In this document: piece by piece, positions 1-11,336 of the stretch
Layout: every line of letters begins with the position of its first letter
Position numbering within the stretch: position 1 is the stretch's first letter
DNA from: Sarcomyxa edulis
Lineage: Eukaryota > Basidiomycota > Agaricomycetes > Agaricales > Mycenaceae
DNA length: 64,000 nt
Assembly (NCBI GenBank): GCA_009761415.1
Contig: QUOL01000027.1
Span: 124,001-188,000 of the forward strand
Reading direction: 5' to 3'
Notes under the pieces: generated by a model
Database searches by the model: none
Told to the model about the DNA's origin: nothing
The model's input: the letters and a program-made list of their open reading frames with translations, nothing else
Made by a program: the position numbers and the translations under genes

Positions 1-903
1 CGTCGAAAAGATACAGGTCATGCGCGTAAACGTCTAACCAGATTCACTATAAAAGAACGAGAAAATTTCCTCAATAAGGAAAAGGTATGCACACCTCGTC
101 AATCACTAGGTCGTCCCATCTGTTGATCGCGTCACTTTAGCGCATATTCGCCGATGCCAGTCATCGTCATGTCGTCGTGATGTATCTCCAATACGGTAGC
201 TACAACTCCACAATTCCCGCGTCCCTCTTTCGTTGCAGTCCTTCAATCGTCCCCGGCATCGAAGTCCCTTCTCCACCCAAAAGCAAGCGCAAATACAAAC
301 CCACGCAATACATGACTCTAGTTCTCACATCTGAAATTGGAAGAGGAGCTACTGGGGTCGTGCATGGTGCTGTTCTCGAACTTCAAATGCCCGATGGGAC
401 ACTCTTGACGCACCATGTTGTCGTGAAGTTGTCGTTTACCGAGGACAATCAAGCCAGGTTGCGAGAGGAGTACTTGACATACTGCTCCTTGAGTGCGGCA
501 GGTGTCACCGGGATACCCACAGTCCTCGGGCTTTTCGAACACCACGATGAGGGTCTCATGGCCCTTGTTATGACCTACGCTGGCGTTTCTCTCCGTAAGA
601 GCAATGACGTGTCTATCACGCCTGCTGAAAGGCATGTTTTCTCCATTTTTACCTCTTCTATCTTTGATGGTTTTACTCGATGGATGCAGGACTAAATTTG
701 CTGCAGCGCTCAAAGCAATTCACGTCGCTGGGTTTCGCCACAACGATCTACGCCCACATAACCTCCTCGTCAATGAATTTGGTGAAGTTGCTATCATAGA
801 TTTCGACCGAGCTACGAAGGACACAAGCAGAGCACGCCTCTCTGTCGAGTGGTACCATCTCCGTGATGTTCTAAATGGCAAGAATGTTCGTGATGAGTAC
901 TAA
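1..903 (+). CDS. Atypical protein kinase, subfamily A (copy A2), 5' end outside window
   Basis: This is the 3' part of a fungal kinase-like gene and a close paralogue of the complete gene at 21285-23738. Visible exons are 1-84, 141-631 and 690-903. The protein shows a Gly-rich loop (GRGATGVVHG), the VAIK-type lysine (HVVVKL), a helix-C glutamate (REEY), the catalytic loop HNDLRPHNLL and a DFD metal motif (IIDFDRA). Only about 29 residues follow DFD, so the usual activation segment/APE and large C-lobe helices are absent. The first intron (85-140) is GT-AG. The second (632-689) starts with GC (AG|GCATGT), at the position where the paralogues use GT. The conserved catalytic residues suggest an active but minimal kinase; substrate and role are unknown. 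The N-terminal module lies beyond the left edge. Confidence 0.75.
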
Positions 904-1002
904 ATTGACTTTTCAAAACCAAGGGAATCATTATTTCTCTCGCTTATTTGATGGCTACATTGTCTATACTACAAAAACATTGCGGTTCTATTATCAAAGT
1001 CT

Positions 1003-3223
1003 TCAGAAGATCAAGTTGAGACCACGATCATATCGAGACAACGGCGAAAGAGTGTCATTCTCGTTCTCTATCATCTCCAATTCACTCTCGAAGTCGATAT
1101 TGTCCAAATCTACCACCTTATCGCGGAACCATAGCTTGCAACCGATATATATGGCGGGAACTAAGAAGCTACATCTCTAATTGAGTGAGACATGATGAAG
1201 TAGAAGAGACGTTTACCCACCAATCGAGATAATTCGATAGGAAATTCGATACATCAAACCCGCCAGTGAAAGACGTCCATCCACTGAAAAAGAGGATAAG
1301 GCAATTCATTATGAGAGCGAAATACTTTTGAAGAGGATGAGATGTCGTAAATCATGTGATCAAGAAGTACACTCACTGTGATATACGGTTGGAAAGGAGC
1401 TTTGTACGGCAGACGATCCCGAGATATTCCTTGTCTCCGTAATGCATAGAAGAACCGCAAGTAGACTATGCATATGATAACCCATGAAACGATACCGGCG
1501 GTAGTGACCAACGACACTAGCCAGAAGAACGCCTGCGATGGTAGCGTCAATATCTCAAGTCGACTACCGGCTCTAGCACGCACCTTGAATGCTCCTGAAC
1601 TGGCGCTGAGATAAGCAACAGAACCCCATACCGCTGAGGCAGCTACGGCCACATAAGGTACACCAAATCGATTGAGCCGGAGGAATATCTTGGGAGCGTT
1701 TCCGTCCAGTGCGAGACCGTGCAACGTACGAGACGCAAGGAAAGTACAGGAATTCCCAGAGCTGAAGGCGGATGTGAGAATCTTAGGAGAATCGTTTGAT
1801 ATCAAAGACTGTTGAGAGCTGATCGAATAGATATGACATACCACGGCATTCACGATGGAAGGGAGGACCTTTGCATAGTAAGATCAGAGAACCGAATGAA
1901 AGAATAAGGAGGAACATCGATTTACTTGTACTCCAGCACGGTTGAAAGCGATAACAAATGGACTTTGAGCAGCCGTCCCACTGTTGGAAGCAAGAAGTTC
2001 TGGATCATTTGCGGGAACGATCATTGAGACGACGAGGATAGAGGCGACGTAGAAGAATATCACACGGAAAAATGTGCGTTTCAGAGCTGCAGGAATCGCT
2101 TTACGCGGATTACGAGTTTCAGCACCAGCAATAGCAACGATTTGAACGTTTCCATAGGCAAACGCAGCTGTAATCATGGTCGACCAAAACGCAAGGAACC
2201 TGCCTTTGGCTCCACTCGCCACGAACTCTTGGAAAAGAGGATAAGGACTACGCCAGTATCGGAATCCTAAACGTTCCTGACCATGGACGCCTCCCAGATC
2301 GAGAACAAGACCAGCGATGATTAAACCTATGACCAGTGCAATCTAGAGCACAGTAATCGATATGCAGCATATGTTGTACAGTTACAAGAAGTGGGCGAAC
2401 CTTGACGAAGGCAAAGTAAAACTCAAATTCGCCATAAAAACGAACGGGAGCAAAGTTGACAGCAGTTATTATGACCCAGAACACGCTTTCCAAAGCACAT
2501 CAGAGATATTTCTCCAGAGGTACAAGTCAAGACATACGTTATCATAATGGAGACATTTAAATCTGGTTCCCAGAACCCAACGAGTGTAGTTGCAGCACTG
2601 ATCTCAGCCGGCATAGTGATAGCCATCGAATACCAAAAGTTCCATCTGAAGAAGTATGAGGTAGTTCAAGAAAATGTTTCTCCGAACAACATTTCATTTG
2701 ACCCACCCAGTTGTGGTGCCAGAACTCCTGTCAAGCCATGTTGTGGCATGACGAATGAATCCTCCGCTGACAGGCTTGAAGGCTGACATCTCGGCCGAAG
2801 TATAACCTGTAATGGAGCATAGTTAAGCCATGCTATAACGGCATGGAGAACTTCTGTACGGACCTACTGCTGCAGTTACACCGCCCATCTGGAAAGCATG
2901 TAAGGAAAATTGTCACGGAGGCCCGGGGTATGCGGTTCACCGTTGCATAGCCTAGAAGGCATCCTAGAGGTCCTGCTTGCGCCAGAGCCTTACCGCTTGC
3001 TAGAAACAGGCCAGTACCGATCATGCCAGCTAGTGCTATCATTGATAGACTGGAATAATGTCACATACTCGACCAGGCTACAATGAAGCAAAGACACTCA
3101 CTGCCGCTCTTGAAGACCTCTTCTCGTACCACCGTCACCTAGATGAAGGTAGGGCCCTTCTCCAAGTTCAGGGAGTACGGAATGGATAGCATTTTCCTCG
3201 ACATCATCATGAGCAATGCCCAT
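1003..3223 (-). CDS. Amino-acid permease (fungal AAP/YAT family)
   Basis: This plasma-membrane amino-acid/proton symporter belongs to the APC superfamily. After splicing, the N-terminus reads into RGLQERHLSMIALAGMIGTG, the hallmark of TM1 in Gap1-like permeases. It continues with SAEMSAFKPVSGGFIRHATT, a WNFWYSMAITMPAEISAATT stretch, and NPRKAIPAALKRTFFRVIFF near TM6-7. The late region has LPYKAPFQPY followed by TSFTGGFDVSNF and FLVPAIYIGCKLWFRDKVVD, which is the normal end of the family. The ATG at 3221-3223 gives a short acidic cytoplasmic tail. There are about ten short introns, and no break was seen. The gene converges on the kinase gene ending at 903, leaving 99 bp between the stops. Substrate range cannot be told from sequence. 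Confidence 0.86.
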
Positions 3224-3690
3224 TGTGGGGGTCAGGAGGAACCGGGGGAAGACTATAGGAAAGTTTGATTGCTATGACTCTTTTATCTCTCCATTATTCA
3301 CTCACATCAGGGACCGGTTCGATCCGAAGTAAAGTCACCTACAATGCTCTGCGGTGGAAACGTCGGGATACTGTTAATGACTGGGCGTCAGGAAGAAGGT
3401 GAATAGCGCTTGTATTGCCGCAACCTCAAAACATTCTTGGACAATACTATACAAATATAATCAGTTGGCGGACCTGAGAGAAGGGATGGCCAACGAACCT
3501 TATTACTAAACCCAGCGCTTTAGAATTGATACACTGTGTGCATTAGTGATAAGCCACTGAAAATGTTCTTTTGCAGTGTTGGAATTTTGACAAACGGCGA
3601 ACTAAAGTCTCCCGGAAAATCACCGTTCCGACGACACGGTCAACATCTAACTTCCCTTCTCGCTTGAATCATCTGCAACAGAAGTATCAT
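3224..3690. other. Intergenic, permease promoter side
   Basis: This 467-bp stretch holds the 5' flank of the permease and the 3' flank of the amidase gene. I see no coding region. A GGTTCGATCC string near 3316 resembles a tRNA T-arm, but no acceptor stem or anticodon arm could be folded around it. Confidence 0.4.
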
Positions 3691-4930
3691 TCAGGGGTCA
3701 GCTACAGATCGCGATAAAGAGTCGGAGTCTTCCATCTGTACTGCCTTTTCGTGCATACGGGCCCACACTAAACCCCCGCCATCGACGGAGGGATCCTTAA
3801 TACATGAGAAATGAGTGCACTCATTCGTCACTGGCTGCACCTCCAGCCAGGTCTGAGCGTCTTTCGAACATCGTCGAGACTTCGTGCTGCTCTTCCACAT
3901 ATTCGTGAGACACTCGTTTCTTTCCACACTGTCATCCAATATAGCGCAGACCCCACCGATATCCGGGATCTTTCCCTTTTTCAGAGCCGCTTCCCAGTGG
4001 GTCGTCGTCCACGATTCCATCTCCTTGTCGTGGTTAGTCACCGCGAGGAATTCAGTCGAAAAATCGACCACGGCAGATGAAAGGTCCTTCTCGATGAGAA
4101 GCACAGAACCAGGAGAGCAGAATGTTAGGTAACAAGGAGATGTAATCATGCTCGGAACGGAGTCGGCAAGTTGTGCGAGCGTAGAAACTGGGCCTGGGGC
4201 TAAAAGTATGGTGCGAAGACGACTGGTGATTGATGGACGGAATTCAAGTAGAAGTAGAACCTGATGAACACGATGAGAGAATGTAGCGGACGACGAATTC
4301 ATAGCTGATCGGTAATTCAACAAAATGGAAAGACCCTTCCTGAGAGAACTTGAGTAAATGATGCAGAAGGAAGGAGACACATATCCCTACCTGACGCCGG
4401 TTAATGTTCCGATATGACCTGCATACGTTATTCCTCTACAATCTTGATGAGAAATGCAACACACTTATGGAAAATGATCTCACCTAGCCACCACCTCTCC
4501 ATCTCGGAGATACTCGACCGCTATAATCAATTTTCGTAAAGGATCCATCTCCCAATCCAAATTACGAAAATGAACCATCGAGCTATCCTTCCCTTGTGGT
4601 CCTGCATCGTTCACCTTCACACCGCCACTGATACAACCAGAGAAGATGTCCAGAAACGTGCAGTAAGCCACGACCAGATGCCTCCCGAGCCCTGTTGCCT
4701 CAACTATCCCATCGATCTCTTCATTCTCTTCCTGCGAGTGGACCCTTCGTAGGACACACTTTGCGAGAAAGCCCAGTACCCTTGGAAATGAAGTCTGATT
4801 CAATGCAGATATCCTGATGACGCTCACGAGGACGCAATGATAGTTTTATGCGATGTACGGGGGGTTCTGCGATACTCGGCAGTCGAAACACTGGCGCCAC
4901 TTTGGTTTGGGAGCGAGTTATGGGGGACAT
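3691..4930 (-). CDS. Acid-ceramidase/NAAA-like Ntn amidase, possibly frameshifted
   Basis: The product resembles fungal acid ceramidase/N-acylethanolamine acid amidase proteins, which are Ntn hydrolases whose nucleophile is an N-terminal cysteine exposed by self-cleavage. Visible landmarks are PPVHRIKLSLRPRERHQ near the start, the nucleophile region DIFSGCISGGVKV, the FRNLDW motif, GHIGTLTGVRKGLSILLNYR across two short introns, ITSPCYLTF, EFLAVTNHD, and the C-terminal VTNECTHFSCIKDPSVDGGG. All are in the expected order, and the length is close to that of the family. The first segment (to about residue 42, near 4805-4820) and the next (from NQTSFPRVLGFLAKC) lie in different frames without a usable intron between them. 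The gene may therefore carry a frameshift, or a start or exon has been misread. It shares a divergent promoter with the CWC27 gene. Confidence 0.7.
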
Positions 4931-5272
4931 GAGGCTAGTAGCTGGTTGGGAACGAGCATAGCATGTAATATTGCACGACGGGCAAATTCTGCGAAATATT
5001 TAGCAACAGTTTAGACGCCCGTGAGCCGTAAGCCGCCCGAAAGCGAACAGATGGAAATCATGGGGCACATAGAGATACACGCCATAAAACAGCGAGATTA
5101 TTGACCGCGATGATATGAGAAAGAGCCAGGCTGGGAGAGTATGTCGGGCGTTGGCAGGAGGAAAGGACTTAGCACGAATTTCTTGGCTTCGAGGCTCTTT
5201 CGGCATTCGCCGGCACACATCGCTCACCCTTTCCACCATCTTCAACATTTCAGCAACTGGCAGACTTCAAGT
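4931..5272. promoter_or_regulatory. Divergent promoter between amidase and CWC27 genes
   Basis: The 342-bp interval separates two start codons facing away from each other, so it must carry both promoters. No TATA box or other recognisable element stands out. Confidence 0.45.
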
Positions 5273-7419
5273 ATGGCCTTGCCAACTAACGGACGTGTTA
5301 TCATCGAAACTACAGCCGGAGAAATAGATATTGAACTATGGTCGAAGGTCTTGACAAATTTAAACTCTTGAGGAACCATTTCGAAACCGAACTCTTTCTC
5401 TCATTCTTCCAGGAAACACCCAAGACATGTAGAAACTTTCTAGCTCTGGCCATGGAGGGTTGGTGAGTTGATATACGAAGATCAGCTCATGCACTCATGC
5501 TCTGGTGTGTAGGTTACTATGACGGGGTCATCTTTCATCGGTATATATCACTCGAACAAGCTTTTCCGTTGCGTTCATCGACTGACACGGCATGCAAGAA
5601 TCGTCCCTGGCTTTCTTGTTCAGACTGGAGATAAGACCGGTACCGGAGGAGGTGGAGAGTCGTTCTACGGAGGTTCGTCTAGCATTACTATTGAACTTTG
5701 AACATCCATTTGACTTTAAGCGTACCGCAGAGCCATTCGAGGATGAAATACACCCCCGTCTTCGGTTTGCACATCGTGGGCTTGTAGCCATGGCCAATAA
5801 TGGCACAAAAAACTCGAACGACTCTCAATTCATCATCACGCTTGGTAACAAACTTTACTTTCGTCTAAATATTGGCTCTGACAATCAGACCTTCGTTTAT
5901 AGATCGCGCCGAAGAGCTGCATGGAAAACATACGCTATTCGGTCGTGTCATGGGTGATACTATCTACAGTATGTACTGAAGGCGTTCAAGATGTCCTCCA
6001 ACTGACTTTACATCCTTCAACCTAGATGTCATGAAAATCGGCGAAATGGGTGGGTAGTGCCACTAAATTATTTCATGATGCTCGTACGAGCTAATGTCTC
6101 CGGCTTTTGATTCGATTTAGAGATCGACAAGAATGAACGACCAGTATAGTGCGTCCTCTTCTTCTACGCATAGCACGAATTACAGTCTCACCGTCTCAAT
6201 TCCAAAAAGCCCCCCGAAGATCAAGTCTATCCGTATAGTGGATAACCCATTTGATGACATCGTTCCACGGATAACAGCCGCTGAAAAACGGGCTCAGCAG
6301 CGTGCGAGGGAGCAAGCGCAAAAAGAGAGAGAAGAGGCGGAGAAGCGTAAAGGTGCAAAGAAGTGCGTGGTACCTTAAGTGAACATCATACATCAAGTGC
6401 GATACGCTAAATTCTTTTTTTTTTGATTTAGGAATGTAAAACTACTCAGCTTTGGAGCGGACGCAGATGCTACGGAGGAGAGCGAACCTGTGACGTTCAA
6501 GAAAAAGGCAATCGTTCGGCCGGATTGTGAGTTTCAGCACGCCTCCCCGCTGTTCCTACTGATAACCTTTCTTTCCAGTGATTGACACTCCACAGCCTGT
6601 ACCAGAGATCCTTCAACAGCCGACACCAAGCAGACGAATCAAAGAAACCTCAACTGAGATTCCGACTGAGAGCGATCCGAAGGTAAATCGATTTTACTAT
6701 CGTGCAATCACCCTGTTGAGATTTCATCCAGGGGAAGAAGAAAAAGGATCTCAACAACGACATTACAAAGATACGAGAACGGCATGCGCAAGAGCAAGCC
6801 GCTGGAAGGTAAACCTTAGTAAATGATGATTGCCTCTAGATCTAACGGTCATCACCACGTCAACAGCTCCTCACGAAAAGCGGAAATTGAGAAGATGGAA
6901 TCGGAGATTCGAAAGCTTTCGAAAAAGCGAGACGGTAATGATAGTGATGATGACGACGAGCATGCCAAGAAGAAGGCGAAGAAGTCTTATTTGGAGGAAG
7001 AGCTCGCTAGATACTCGAAAGGTAGAGGGTTACATGCAAAGAAGGATGGGAAGAAGAGGGACGAAAGAGATGTTTTAGCGAAGCTCAGTAGTTTTCGCAG
7101 TAAGCTGCAGAAATCTACGGTGGATGATGATCAGGATGTGGACGGGGCAGACGACGAGGAGGAGAAAGAGAAGGCAACGGACATTGGTTTGACTGGAGAG
7201 GAGCCGGGGATGGAGGTGGATGATGATCGTGGGTTTATGGGTCATGCCTTGCGGTTCCCGAAAGATGATGGAGAAGAAGGGAGAAAGGCAGAGAGAGATT
7301 ATGAGGTTATTGATCCGAGACAACGAGGAGCGAAGGCCAAGGAGGAGGAGAGAGAAAGGAAACAGCAGAAGCGCGCCAACAGAGGCAAAGGTGGCGGTGG
7401 AGGTAGATATAGAAGATAA
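5273..7419 (+). CDS. CWC27: Spliceosome-associated cyclophilin CWC27
   Basis: This peptidyl-prolyl isomerase-like component of the activated spliceosome acts in the nucleus. The N-terminal cyclophilin domain (about residues 1-165) reads GRVIIETTAGEIDIELWSKE, TPKTCRNFLALAMEGYYDGV, IFHRIVPGFLVQTGDKTGTG and VAMANNGTKNSNDSQFIITL. It continues with DRAEELHGKHTLFGRVMGDT. The CWC27-specific tail follows: PPKIKSIRIVDNPFDDIVPR, then a long Lys/Glu-rich coiled coil with repeated AKKKAKK and EEERERKQQK, ending in a Gly/Arg tail. The coding region is split by about eleven introns. The ATG at 5273 starts the conserved MALPTNGRV. The order and length match full-length CWC27 rather than a simple cyclophilin A. 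Confidence 0.88.
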
Positions 7420-8511
7420 TACGCCGCTCCATATGTTCCGAAGTGATTTTTCCACCAGGGAATATAAAGTCATGTCAAAAGATGCAAAGGCTTCATACCC
7501 GTCAACGCCTTCAGGCTCGACGCTTAGACCAAGGCTGTCGTGATATGCCCTTCGAGGATTTAGAACAATTGATTGCTGCAAGCGGAGATAAGATAACTTG
7601 ATGTACACCCTAGATCATAGACAGATGATCAAGCTCGAGGAAGGCTGTAGTTTGAAGGTAAAAATGGGCTTGGAGGTTGATAATGATTAGATATGGGCTG
7701 AACGGCCATCCAGGGCGCACAGATCCGTAAAAAAACATACACAGGTTTGAAATCAGAGTTCCACGAGCGCACCAGTGTTCGGTCCGAGACGCTGGCTTAC
7801 GCTGGGAAATCCGGGGAAGACACCTCGGTTCCTGTGAGCCGGTATCTCAATAAGGAGGGGATGCTATTCAGGCAATGGTTAAAGGAGCCTAGGAGACTCC
7901 GAGCAATGTCTCCAGCGCAGTCGACAGTTGATACAGCACAGGAGACTGAGACGTACCTACGACAGCCACCAGAAAGGTGAACCAACTCGAATACATTTAG
8001 TACGACTGACGACTCGGAGGGTCAGACAGTATCCTGATTCATGTGACGCCATCCAAGAAGTTCGATCCACATTGGTCCGCGGAAACGAGTCTGTGGTATA
8101 TTTGGGGTAGTCTTCCAGGCACAGGGATGGACCAGGTTCTGCAATGTCTTCCGATTGACCACAGGCTGACAATAGCGGCTGACCTAGTGATGCAAAAGTG
8201 ATGCATATGGAGGTGGGACCAAAAGCTCTACATCGAAAGCAGCTCTAAATATAAAAAAAAATGATGAGTGGCATTCTGGTGGCGTTCTGTTAGTATTTGG
8301 AAGTCAAACGTAGAGCCACTGAAGCGAGGAGATGAACGTACCTCGGAGGAGCAAACGAAGTTCGAAGCCGCAAGCCATGGCCCGAATGCAGTGTGACTTT
8401 GTGTGACATGTGACCGGAAATGAGCGAAATTCCCAGCTCCTGTTCTGTCACTCAGATTCACTCCGTTCTCCTTCAACAACCACCACCTATAATCCATCTA
8501 TCGAACTCCAA
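7420..8511. other. Intergenic, no confident gene
   Basis: This 1.1-kb region lies between CWC27 and UBC6. A 77-codon open frame (7747-7980, +) and others are present, but none shows a domain, splice continuity or codon-use support. The last 100 bp before 8512 are rich in CT and CA, as expected for a fungal 5' leader. Confidence 0.4.
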
Positions 8512-9923
8512 ATGGCCAGCAAAGCTGCTCAGAAACGCGTACGTTTGGCCAACAAACTCCTGTTCGAATCTACTAAACGACTTGTCATATTGCCCAGCTT
8601 ACCAAAGAATATGTAACCATGCAAAAAGAGCCGCCTCCATTCGTATGGGCAGTCCCAGACGAGAAGAACATCTTGACCTGTGAGTACTTCTGTAATTTGA
8701 CTATCCGACTCGCGTCTGACCCGAGAACAGGGAACTATCTTATCGTATGAGATCTTCGTGTTCATGATTCAAACTCTCGCTAAGTCTCTAAATTAGCGCG
8801 GACCGCCTGATTCACCCTTCGCTGGCGGAGAGTACCATGGGGTGCTCCTCTTTCCTTCAGAATACCCCTTCAAACCTCCTGGTATCAAGGTCAATACCGC
8901 GCTGTTATATCATGAACCTAAACCTGACCAGATTCGGGCTCACTCAGATGTTCACACCTTCCGGGCGATTCCAGACCGACAAGAAAATTTGTTTCTCAAT
9001 GTCAGACTTCCATCCTGGTTCGGTGAGTCGTCTTTTACGATAATCATCCACCAGACCGTATCGCTCACCCATCCCCAGTGGAATCCCGCCTGGAGCGTGG
9101 CTACCATGTGCGTAGTTCTGTTCATCCGGTCATCACTTTGTTCCCCTCCCCCAAAGAGCACATCAGACTCTATCACTTCCTCCATTGATGCGCCCATCGC
9201 CACCTATCATCTTCAGGCATTGAAACTAACTGAGCTCCATTTGTTCACAGATTGACCGGCTTGCTATCATTCATGCTTTCCGACGAAATGACCACCGGCT
9301 CTGTCACCTCCTCCGACGCACATAAGCGTGCATTTGCACAGCGAAGTCATTCTTGGAACATCACACAAAGCCGTTTCAAAGAAGCTTTCCCCGATGTATG
9401 TCCTTCCATCACTTGCTTTCATCGTCTTTTCGCCTTTGTTCAGTTCACCGCCCTTGGAATCATGTCCTTGTTTTCTTCTGATTTTCCTTCCCAACAATGC
9501 TGTGCGAGAATGCTGACTGAGTCTCCACCGGTCTATTAACAGTACTGCTCATCTCTGATGCGTGACCTACCGAATATGGGGGAGAAGGAGAAAGGAAAGC
9601 CCGACACCCCCGTTACCGTTCAATCCATCTTCGCGACGCCATCTGTGCAGAGCCAACAACAGCAACAACCAATACGGCGACCTAATACCCTGACAGACAC
9701 CTCAACTCCATCCGCTGGATCTTTAGTGCCAAAAACTGACTCGTCGTCCGCAGGCAAAAGGCTGCCTGTCATCAGCCCCGGTGCAAACCCCAGTGGAAAG
9801 CCAGAGGAGACCAATGCAGCCGGGTGGGCTACGACGTGGAGTCAAATGATCTGGGAGAAATGGCGTTGGGGGGTGCTGATTGCCCTTGCCGTTATCGTGT
9901 CCCGATTCTCCTCCACTACGTGA
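8512..9923 (+). CDS. UBC6: ER-membrane ubiquitin-conjugating enzyme E2, Ubc6/UBE2J type
   Basis: This tail-anchored E2 works in ER-associated degradation. The start MASKAAQKR leads into [20 protein letters not shown]. The UBC fold follows with [20 protein letters not shown], then [20 protein letters not shown], where the Cys in KICFSM is the active-site residue, then [20 protein letters not shown]. The Ubc6-type C-terminal part has [20 protein letters not shown], a Pro/Ser/Gln-rich linker, and a final hydrophobic segment [14 protein letters not shown] that acts as the tail anchor. About six short introns interrupt the gene. The family hallmark TPSGRF and the C-terminal anchor distinguish it from soluble E2s. 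Confidence 0.9.
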
Positions 9924-10284
9924 CCGTAATCTTTGGTCATTCTCAGCATTGTTCTCTTACCTCCTCTATTATGATATTTAGACTCGGACATGGGCTGTAA
10001 TTCTCTGTGGGCCGAGATGATGATGGCGTTTCTTTCCTGATACTTTGGGTGTCATCTACCAATCAACACTCCTTCATTCCCGGTTCTCTTGTAGTAATAT
10101 CTCACTAGGTGAACGAAGATTTAAACCATACTTTCCTTAATACATTATATCTTCTCTCCTCTTTATCGTTTGTACCTTTTTTTGCTTTATACCGCTTCGA
10201 TTGAATGGAAAATCATGTACCGTACACCACAACTCTTACAATTCGTCATCAAATAAGTATCTCCTCCAGATGAACGTCGATGCA
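9924..10284. other. Convergent 3' flanks of UBC6 and CDC8
   Basis: This 361-bp interval lies between two facing stop codons. It is AT-rich with T-tracts near 10175, consistent with 3' UTR and polyadenylation signals. No gene is seen. Confidence 0.45.
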
Positions 10285-11062
10285 TCATCTCTGAATCATA
10301 TCTTCCCATAATCGCTGGATGGGTCCATCCACGCCATCCACCAACGGCTTGATATGTTTCCACAGACTCTCTGTAACCTGGCTCTTCTCCAATCCAGCAT
10401 CCACCTCCACCCATTTCTCTTCTGTCATCTCCGTCCCAAGTCGTCTGAATACCTCTCGAACTCGATTCTGCATATCCTCATTCTCATAGCGTTCCTCGCC
10501 ATATCGTCCTCTCGTCATAGCCTTCTCCGATGATATATCCAAGAAAAGCGTGAGGTCTGGTGCAGGTAATGATATGTCTGGTGATCGACACCATTCGTAT
10601 GGGAGGCCTTTCGAGGCGGAGAATGCTATACCGGAAAAAGCGTATCGGTCACAGAGGATTGTAGTACCCTCAGTAAGCAGTTGTTCAATTTGAGTGCTGT
10701 ATTTGAGAACGAAAAATCAATCAAGGAAAATAGTCGTTGGGATGATCAATTTTTTTCCCAACTCACGCGAATTCCCATCGATTAGCAGAAAAGAGCAGGT
10801 GTATAGACCGGTCATCGAGATTGGATTGGGAGCGTAGATATGAGTCTATCATTATCCCCACTGGGGTTGTGCGGTCTGCGGATTTTTGCCGTCATCAATG
10901 ACTGCGTAATATCGAACGAGACGATATAAGCTGACCAGGAAATTTGAGAAGCTTGACTGGGCGCCCGGTGGCTTGTATAAGGTCATGAAGTATAGATGTT
11001 TGTGTAGTTTTGCCAGATCTATCCAGGCCCTCGATAACGATGAATGGCGCTCTGCTTACCAT
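10285..11062 (-). CDS. CDC8: Thymidylate kinase (dTMP kinase)
   Basis: The enzyme phosphorylates dTMP to dTDP in dTTP synthesis. The N-terminus has the P-loop FIVIEGLDRSGKTTQTS. After the first intron comes DRTTPVGIMIDSYLRSQ, the dTMP-binding DR region, then LLFSANRWEF, CDRYAFSGIAFSASKGLPYE and LFLDISSEKAMTRGRYGEER, which holds the LID segment. The C-terminus ends IQRLWEDMIQR. Length (about 200 residues) and motif order match eukaryotic CDC8/DTYMK. The ATG at 11060-11062 precedes the P-loop by about ten residues. At least two introns are clear (FP|D near 10930 and WEF|A near 10765). The gene converges with UBC6. Confidence 0.88.
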
Positions 11063-11336
11063 TTGGGACTTTGGAGGAAAAACGTTGATGCAACGTTGTG
11101 GTCAAAGACAAGACGCGACTGTGACTCGACGCGACAACGTCACGCTCAAATTGACCCGACTCAAGATCATGATCGTCTAACGTCTAACAGTTCTCATTGA
11201 AAACTGTATACATTGAGATTTATTGAGGGGAGGTATTTTGTGTTTTTAGAGTGCTTTAATAATTTTTTCGTGATTGGAGTTGGGACGATGAGAGATAGGT
11301 CAGTTGTGGGTCAGACACCGGGAGCTGTTATACAAC

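Noticed and set aside
3245..3330. Possible tRNA because of GGTTCGATCC
   Set aside because: No acceptor stem, D-arm or anticodon arm could be found in either direction.
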